Source of the DNA: Hondaea fermentalgiana
Lineage: Eukaryota; Sar; Bigyra; Thraustochytrida; Thraustochytriidae
Direction: 5' to 3'
Assembly: GCA_014084085.1 (NCBI GenBank)
Contig: NPFB01000200.1
Location: 1-33,023, forward strand
DNA length: 33,023 nt
Shown here: one piece after another, positions 27,134-33,023 of the stretch
Numbering within the stretch: position 1 is the first letter of the stretch
How the letters are laid out: every line of letters begins with the position of its first letter
Notes under the pieces: model-generated
The model's database searches: none
What the model saw: the letters and a program-made list of their open reading frames with translations, nothing else
Told to the model about the DNA's origin: nothing
Translations under genes and position numbers: made by a program

Positions 27134-30100
27134 ATGGCGCGTCAACGGAGGCGCACAGCGGCGGCTGCCGGGCTCACCAAGTCCAAGTTGCTGGGCAAGC
27201 TCGAGGAGCGCGACCTTCTTGACGAGAAGGAGCGAAAAGATGCTGCGAAGCGCGGAGGAAAACGTGACGAGGATGAGGTCCTCGGCGACAAGGACTTTGA
27301 AGCCGCGCAGGCCGTCTTCGCCGATACAATCACGTACGATGACGAAGATGGGGAGCCCGGCTTGGCGCCGGAGGACCTCCTAAAAAAGTCTGCAGAAGAC
27401 GTTTTTAACGAAATCGATGCAGATGGCAGTGGACTTATTGAGTTCGAAGAATTCCAGGAAATGCTGCCAAAGTTAGGCATCAATTTGTCAGAGGCGAAAA
27501 CCAGGCGATACTTTAATTATCTCGACAGTGACAAGAGCGGGGCGCTCGGGCTGGATGAGTTCAAGGCAGCTCTTTACGCCTGTGATCCAGACGCAGGAAA
27601 CTCAATCGGCTTTACGCCTTCCGCGAACCTCAACCCAAAAGATGCTTTTGCGATGTTTGACGAGGACAACTCTGGCCGAATCTCCGAAGATGAGTTTGTT
27701 GACATTCTCGAGTACCTCGGCATTCACGTGAGCCAAGCCAAGCAAGAAAAGTTCTTCAAGAAATACGACTCGGACAAGTCTGGGTACATTGAATACAGCG
27801 AGTTCCGCAAGATTTGGCTCCAACTTGGCGATCTGAGGGGCGAACTTGAGAGACGCGGAGTTCGGTTCGGAAAGAGGACGCCTCGTGCGGTAATGATTCG
27901 GCGTCTGGAGGAGCTCGTTGATGAGGAAGAGCAAATGGAAGAGCAGGCTCTTGCGCAAGCCAAGGCGTGGCGCAATTGGCAGGGGGAACAGCAAGAAAAG
28001 ATGCGCGCAATCGCCAACGCCAAAAAGCGTGCGCGGGACGAGCTTGCTGGCGCGCTAGATATCGCGGGTCAGGTTTATGTATTTGGCGTAGGTGCCTTTG
28101 GGCAGTTTTCCGCTGACGCTGCACGTCCGCACGCTGCGTTTAAGAACTTTGATCTCATTCAGGACATGTGGAACTCGCGAGTCATTCCAGAGGGCACCCG
28201 AGAGCTCAAGTACAGAAATAGCGGCCAGCCAGGACGCAACTTGAGCAAGCGGACAAAGTTCCCGCGCCGCTTTGCAGGAACTGGGTCTGAGCTTTTGCAT
28301 GATCAGGAAAGCATGTACGAGATTGATGAGGTCAACGCGCTGCCAGGCCGCGACGAGCTTGGCACGCAGGGTGTGATGGCGGCGGCAACGGAGCACCTCG
28401 ACAAGAGCCAAATGCGATTTCCGGACCGCCCGCGTTCAATGCTCGACAAACTGATTCGAGGCGCAGACTTTGGCATTCCCGACGACTCGGGAGACGAAAG
28501 CTCTGATCACGACGACCTGGAAAGCGGCTCCAAAAATCAAGAGAACGGCGAGGGTCACCACAATCACGGCGAGGATGACGACAACCAAGACGATGACGAT
28601 GATGACGATGGGAATAGCGACAGTGAAGAGGACGAAAGTGGGGATGACGACGACGACCCGATTGAACGCGCAAGGTTAGAGGCTGAACGTCTCATGGATC
28701 TTGAGGCGCGCAAGTACAAGAGCCCCTTTGTCCGGGCAATTTGTTCGCCAAACACAAGCGCGCTCTGGGGAAGGCGCGTTGTGGATATTTCTTGCGGCGT
28801 CAATATAGCCTTTGCAAGAACAGATCAAGGCGAATTGCTTGCTTGGGGCGGTCGAGACCGCTGGTGGACAGAGGTTTCCCAACCCAAGTTGCTCGGCGCC
28901 GACACGAGCGAGAAAAAGAGCAAAAAGAAAAAGAACAAGAAGGACACCCGCGGCCAGCTCACAGAACGCAGTCAAATGATGATGGTCATGCAGAACAAGA
29001 CGCCATGGGAAGATATCGAAGAACCGAATCTGGACCTCGAGGAAACCGAGGAAGAGATTTACAAGCGTATGCGCATGGTCACCGAAACGTATTACGAGGT
29101 CTGGGAACCCTCGCCGCATGCCCATCTTCGCAGCGAGCACATGGAAAACATTGTGTTGCCACGCATTTCCTTTGAGCGCGTATCAACAACGCTGAAAATG
29201 CGAGGCTTCGACATTGAGGGCTTGAACAAGCGCCAGATGCTTGATGTCGTCTACGATGCAGTGCGCATCGAGCGGGACGTGGCAGGACACAAGCTCTCGG
29301 ACAAATTCAGGGCCACGGAAGTCGAGCTCTTGGATCTGCGCAGTGACCGAAAGAAACTAACAACCCGAGCAGACATCATCGAAAGTACAGTTTGCTCGAT
29401 ATGGAGACCTCTGCTAGATATGTACAAGACGCAGCGCGAAGAAAAGTCTTCGCAGCGTTCTCAAGTGCGCCACATCCGAGAGGAGCAGCACGAGAAGATA
29501 TATGCAAAGTGGCGGAGTGATCTGCGCGGTCCAACGTTGAACTCGTCGCGAAAGAGGCTCCCCGGGCCTTCAATCACGACGGAGCGCGGAGGACGGCCCG
29601 TGTGCTATACGGAGTCCACGAGCGGCTACGCGCAGGTTTCCGCGGGGGCATTTCACGTGGCGGGGATCTCGTCTGCCTCGGGGGAGCTGTACACGTGGGG
29701 CGACGGGGCATTTGGGCGCCTGGGTCAAGGGCAAGGTCCAGCGTTGCGTTCTCGGCGAGATGTGGAGGCAAACGCAAAGCGAGGCATGTCTGGATCGGTG
29801 GTCTCGGCAGTCCAGGCGGCTGCCGTGTCTGCAGAGGCAACGGCCTCGCGGCACGATGCAGCTGCGCCGACCCTTGTGGAGCAGCTTGCAGGCTGCGAGC
29901 TCTTGACTGTAGACTGCGGCTTTGCCCATTCGGCAGCGGTCTCGCGCAAGGGTAATGTTTTTGTTTGGGGCGGAAGCAACAACGGCAAGCTCGGTCTCGG
30001 ACCGCTGCCCAAGGACTCGGAGTTCTATTGCCCATATCCGACGAGGTTACAGATGCCGGATCAGGTGCGCGTGGTGCAAATTTCGTGTGGAAACGCGCAC

Positions 30101-32287
30101 ACTGGGGCTGTCACGGAGGATGGGCGACTCTTTATGTGGGGCTGCGCAGATGGCGGACGACTTGGGCTTGGACAGCGCTTACCCAAGAACGTGGAGGTCC
30201 CAGCCTTGGCAAGGACCTTGGCCGTGGCCGGTGAGCGCATTCGGCAGGTCTCATGCGGTTGCACGCACACGATTGCGTGCTCACGGACGCAAAAGCGCGT
30301 CGAGGGCGAGGGTATCAACAAGATGAAACACGTTGTAGGAGGTCGAGTCTTTGTGGCCGGGCCTGTGGCGGCCCTCGGTCGCGCAAGGCCCACTTTTCAT
30401 ATTGTGCGAGAGCTCATGGACATTCCGATGAAGCAGGTCTCTGCTGGATACAGCGCAAGCGCCTGTGTGTCGACTGAGGGGGAGCTGTACACGTGGGGCG
30501 ACAACAAGTCCGGAGCCATTGGTCAGGATGCTGAGCGCAAGTTCGTACGCCGTCCGCGACTTGTGCGTGCACTCTATACTGTACCTCGAAATCTTGCCTT
30601 GTACAGAAGCGCGCGGCAGAGTTCGGTGTATAACAAACGAGGGCCAAAGACGGCGGTGAATGGCGATGTTTCGGGCATGGGCGAGTCCAAGTGCATGCAT
30701 ACGCAAATGGATGCGCAGCCCTTTTGGGAGGTTGATCTGGGTCGCATTTGCATGCTTGAAAAAATCGTGCTATGGAATCGTGAGGACAAACCGATGGACG
30801 TGTCGGCACCGCATGACCACTTTACGAAACGCCTTTTTCCGTGCTGGATCCTGGTCGGAATTACACCCTTTGACGACCAGTTGGTTAATGCGTACGGGCA
30901 GTGCTCGGCCAAAAAGAAATTGGTCAAGAACGCGCGTCGGTCAACCTGGAGACTGCCTCCGAACACGTCTGCACGGTACGTGCGCATTCAGCTCGAGGCG
31001 ACGAACTATCTTCACTTTGCGGAATTGGAGGTCCACGGCACGCCGGGCTTGATCCGTCCGATTTCTCGCGTCGACTCGGTGCAAGTGAGCAAAGAGGCCA
31101 TGTTTGTGGTTTGCAAGCCTTCGGTATCAGAGGTCGATCTCGAGAATGCCTATACGCGTGCCGTCCGCGCTGACCCAGCCAACGCCTTTGTTCTGCGGCA
31201 GTTTCCGTCTTATTTTCGGGCATATGATGAGATTCGCTTTGGGGAGCATATTCGCAAGTGCCCGCTGGATCGAGGCAGCATCCGGTGCGAGATGTGCGTG
31301 CTGCGACATCGGTGGGCCGACGTTGAGTACCCGCCGGGGCCAGGCGGGCGTTTGCGGCGGTTGGAGTCGATGGGCCAGATTTTGCTCGACACGTCGCCGC
31401 CACCCTTGAATTGGCAAATCATCAAGCCCAAGATTGATTCTGCCATGGCTTCGCTGCTGTACACGCTAGATACGGTCAAAGGGTTCTTTTCGCGTTCGTC
31501 GGGCAAGCTTTTGGGTCGCGGTATCGCTTTGGAGCGATTCAATATGACCTTGCACGAGGCAGACATGGGTAAGACCGACTATCTGCTGCGTCAGATGCAG
31601 GCGTTTAAGAAGGCTGAAGACGACGAGGCCGCCGAGGCTCTTGCTGCAAAGTCCGCAGAGGAGCAGGAGGCAGATGCGACGGCGCGTCGAGCCTCGAGCA
31701 CTGAGCGCGGGCTGCGCGGCGCATGCGAGGCCTGCGACATGTGTACGAGCTTTGAACCTCTACTCTTGAACGAGCGCATTTGCAAGATCTGCACGCATCC
31801 GTTCTCGACACACATGTTGAAGGATGTGGCGGCCTCGGCCAAGAAGTCGCGCCGACGGCGCAAGCACCAAGAAGATGCATCGGGCGAGTCCTCGAGCATA
31901 TTTGACAGTGCGAAAAGCGTGAGCTTTATCGAAGACGCCAAGAGTGGCAGCGAAGGCAAGACCTCTGCATTGACGAGCGACGATGCGGAAGAGGGCAATG
32001 GCAAATCTCGCCAGCCGCAGCACCACGACAAGGATATCGATGATTTTAGCAAGGACGGCGGCATCCACGACGACGACGAAGAGGAAGAAGAAGATGATGA
32101 AGAAGACGGAGACGGAGACGAAGACGCGTCCCTCTCGCGTCGTTTCTCCCGCGTGTCCTTTTCGTCTCTCACGCGTAGCTTCTCGCGACGCCGCTCGCGG
32201 CAGGTCAGTGATGCTCTCGTGGAAGCTGTCGAGAGTCGCGATGACGCCGCCGCGAGTCCTGCTGCCGCCGCTCCCTTGCTTCCCTAG
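27134..32287 (+). CDS. Giant EF-hand / RCC1-repeat / fucolectin-like (F5-8C type) protein
   Basis: The protein has 1,717 residues from the first ATG in frame (27,134, G at -3 and +4); the frame is open upstream to 27,032 but without ATG. Four canonical EF loops lie at 95-106, 131-142, 176-187 and 212-223, so it should bind calcium. A SAP-like helical motif follows at 234-266. RCC1-type blades occur near 312, 549, 833, 924, 980, 1036 and 1101. Blades 1 and 2 are separated by about 220 residues with an Asp-rich run (481-513), and blades 2 and 3 by about 260 helical, charged residues. Residues 1149-1302 form a galactose-binding-like domain of the fucolectin/F5-8C kind (NLA, AVNG, WEVDLG and RYVRIQLE signatures). 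A cysteine cluster (Cys 1531, 1534, 1537, 1550, 1553, His 1555, 1560) probably binds zinc. The tail is acidic (about 1645-1664), then Arg/Ser-rich. There is no signal peptide, so it is intracellular. The exact role is unknown; a calcium-regulated scaffold is my inference. Confidence 0.9.
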   Translation: MARQRRRTAAAAGLTKSKLLGKLEERDLLDEKERKDAAKRGGKRDEDEVLGDKDFEAAQAVFADTITYDDEDGEPGLAPEDLLKKSAEDVFNEIDADGSGLIEFEEFQEMLPKLGINLSEAKTRRYFNYLDSDKSGALGLDEFKAALYACDPDAGNSIGFTPSANLNPKDAFAMFDEDNSGRISEDEFVDILEYLGIHVSQAKQEKFFKKYDSDKSGYIEYSEFRKIWLQLGDLRGELERRGVRFGKRTPRAVMIRRLEELVDEEEQMEEQALAQAKAWRNWQGEQQEKMRAIANAKKRARDELAGALDIAGQVYVFGVGAFGQFSADAARPHAAFKNFDLIQDMWNSRVIPEGTRELKYRNSGQPGRNLSKRTKFPRRFAGTGSELLHDQESMYEIDEVNALPGRDELGTQGVMAAATEHLDKSQMRFPDRPRSMLDKLIRGADFGIPDDSGDESSDHDDLESGSKNQENGEGHHNHGEDDDNQDDDDDDDGNSDSEEDESGDDDDDPIERARLEAERLMDLEARKYKSPFVRAICSPNTSALWGRRVVDISCGVNIAFARTDQGELLAWGGRDRWWTEVSQPKLLGADTSEKKSKKKKNKKDTRGQLTERSQMMMVMQNKTPWEDIEEPNLDLEETEEEIYKRMRMVTETYYEVWEPSPHAHLRSEHMENIVLPRISFERVSTTLKMRGFDIEGLNKRQMLDVVYDAVRIERDVAGHKLSDKFRATEVELLDLRSDRKKLTTRADIIESTVCSIWRPLLDMYKTQREEKSSQRSQVRHIREEQHEKIYAKWRSDLRGPTLNSSRKRLPGPSITTERGGRPVCYTESTSGYAQVSAGAFHVAGISSASGELYTWGDGAFGRLGQGQGPALRSRRDVEANAKRGMSGSVVSAVQAAAVSAEATASRHDAAAPTLVEQLAGCELLTVDCGFAHSAAVSRKGNVFVWGGSNNGKLGLGPLPKDSEFYCPYPTRLQMPDQVRVVQISCGNAHTGAVTEDGRLFMWGCADGGRLGLGQRLPKNVEVPALARTLAVAGERIRQVSCGCTHTIACSRTQKRVEGEGINKMKHVVGGRVFVAGPVAALGRARPTFHIVRELMDIPMKQVSAGYSASACVSTEGELYTWGDNKSGAIGQDAERKFVRRPRLVRALYTVPRNLALYRSARQSSVYNKRGPKTAVNGDVSGMGESKCMHTQMDAQPFWEVDLGRICMLEKIVLWNREDKPMDVSAPHDHFTKRLFPCWILVGITPFDDQLVNAYGQCSAKKKLVKNARRSTWRLPPNTSARYVRIQLEATNYLHFAELEVHGTPGLIRPISRVDSVQVSKEAMFVVCKPSVSEVDLENAYTRAVRADPANAFVLRQFPSYFRAYDEIRFGEHIRKCPLDRGSIRCEMCVLRHRWADVEYPPGPGGRLRRLESMGQILLDTSPPPLNWQIIKPKIDSAMASLLYTLDTVKGFFSRSSGKLLGRGIALERFNMTLHEADMGKTDYLLRQMQAFKKAEDDEAAEALAAKSAEEQEADATARRASSTERGLRGACEACDMCTSFEPLLLNERICKICTHPFSTHMLKDVAASAKKSRRRRKHQEDASGESSSIFDSAKSVSFIEDAKSGSEGKTSALTSDDAEEGNGKSRQPQHHDKDIDDFSKDGGIHDDDEEEEEDDEEDGDGDEDASLSRRFSRVSFSSLTRSFSRRRSRQVSDALVEAVESRDDAAASPAAAAPLLP

Positions 32288-32332
32288 TAGGCCTAGGCCT
32301 AGGCCTAGTCGTAGTAGAACCAGTAGTTGTGA
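32285..32332 (+). terminator. Array of in-frame stop codons after the EF-hand/RCC1 gene
   Basis: This is a translational, not transcriptional, stop array. The gene's TAG is followed in the same frame by seven more TAG codons (32,288, 32,294, 32,300, 32,306, 32,312, 32,315, 32,324) and a TGA at 32,330. Four of the TAG codons come from a TAGGCC hexamer repeat, whose length keeps them in frame. Confidence 0.9.
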
Positions 32333-33023
32333 ACACTAAAATACACATACCGTCACCGAGACTTCGAGGCTTGCCATCCCTTCATCTCTGTGCAGCTCGC
32401 ATCGCATCGCATCGCAGTCGCTGGAGCTAGCTAGCTAGCTAGCTGCAGCTGGCTGCAGCCATCATGGCCAGCTGGCTGCTGCTGTGCCTTCATGTCAGGT
32501 TGCATGCCGGTCGTACGAGTCGCGCGAGACGCCTTGCTCGTACTTTCATTTCTACCAGCTCGCGATCATTTGCCACTGTGCGGGCCGGCCAGCGATCGCA
32601 AACTGGGCGCGCGCCCTGGTCGCACGCACGCTCGCGAGCGTGCATACATCCATACGTACGTTCTTTTTCCCAACTTGGACCACCTGCACTGCCTCCTCGA
32701 CCCGGATCGAGCGAGCGAGCGCGCGCGCGCGCGCGAGATACCGCTCGATGTCACATCTCATCTCATCTCGGCTGCCGCCTCTCACGACCCTCGCCTCGCC
32801 TTGGCCGAGATTCTTCGTGCCGGCCTCGGTCTCGAGGCCGCTCGCCGGCTCGGTCTCGGCCGAGGCGGTCGAGCGCGAGCAGTTGTGAGCGCGCGCTGCG
32901 AGCGACGGTCGCTGGAGCGGAGGACTCGATTGATCGCTCGCGTGCGGCCGTGGAGAGAGAGATAGATGGTCCAAGCGAGGCGAGGCGCGCGCCCGGATCT
33001 CCGCGGCCCGCGGGCCCGCCGCG
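32333..33023. other. Non-coding, repeat-rich right end
   Basis: I see no gene. The stretch has a GCATC pentamer array (32,397-32,416), a GCTA tetramer and GCAGCT palindromes (32,426-32,460), a CG/GAGC run (32,708-32,735), and rises to nearly pure GC at the edge. The GC-rich last 200 bases could be the promoter of a gene outside the window. Confidence 0.55.
32397..32460. repeat. (GCATC)n, (GCTA)n and GCAGCT palindromes
   Basis: Three short repeat types follow each other within 64 bases downstream of the EF-hand/RCC1 gene, similar in kind to the repeats of the left part. Confidence 0.85.

Noticed and set aside
1..33023. Telomere repeats, CRISPR arrays, rRNA genes, transposases or bacterial-type operons
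   Set aside because: None was found on reading both strands. There is no TTAGGG-type array, no regularly spaced repeat-spacer structure, and no recognisable transposase or reverse transcriptase motif.

Overview
This window is nuclear DNA of a eukaryote, most likely a stramenopile of the thraustochytrid (labyrinthulomycete) type. Three things suggest this. The genes are long, uninterrupted by introns and GC-rich. Their protein architectures are typical protist ones, with kelch, transmembrane and RING-H2 modules in one chain, and EF-hands, RCC1 repeats and a fucolectin-like domain in another. The bZIP protein has a non-canonical residue at the 'invariant' asparagine, a trait known from oomycete bZIPs. 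The lineage is an inference from architecture and composition; no marker gene such as rRNA is present.

The left part (1 to about 15,340) holds no gene I can support. From 1 to about 11,260 it is very GC-rich and full of short tandem repeats with 4-6 bp units (TTGGC, CTTGT, AAGC, GAGC, GCCT, GGAT, GCAC and others), plus two 12-bp-unit minisatellites and two long G-runs. Many long open frames there are by-products of low stop-codon density. From about 11,260, at a poly-T run, composition becomes more balanced up to about 14,700, without recognisable coding. One weak candidate for a tiny two-exon gene lies at 14,705-15,043.

The right part carries four confident protein genes. On the minus strand, 15,344-17,371 encodes a single-chain membrane RING-H2 ubiquitin ligase with a luminal or extracellular kelch domain. 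It is divergent from a plus-strand bZIP gene (18,785-20,587); the 1.4 kb between them includes a 100-N assembly gap abutting a 60-bp tandem repeat. Then follow, on the same strand, a phosphoinositide-specific phospholipase C (21,413-26,707) and a giant protein with four EF-hands, RCC1 repeats and a fucolectin/F5-8C-like domain (ATG at 27,134, end 32,287). The last 0.7 kb is non-coding and repeat-rich.

The four genes are not an operon and no shared pathway is proven. PLC and the EF-hand/RCC1 protein are both predicted calcium-responsive cytosolic proteins lying head to tail. The kelch-TM-RING protein and the bZIP share a divergent intergenic region. The most noteworthy observations are the one-polypeptide kelch-TM-RING receptor-like ligase, the Met-for-Asn bZIP basic region, the PLC with a split EF lobe and three evenly spaced KSRSxGxL motifs, the RCC1 propeller with two very large insertions, and eight in-frame TAG codons plus a TGA after the last gene.
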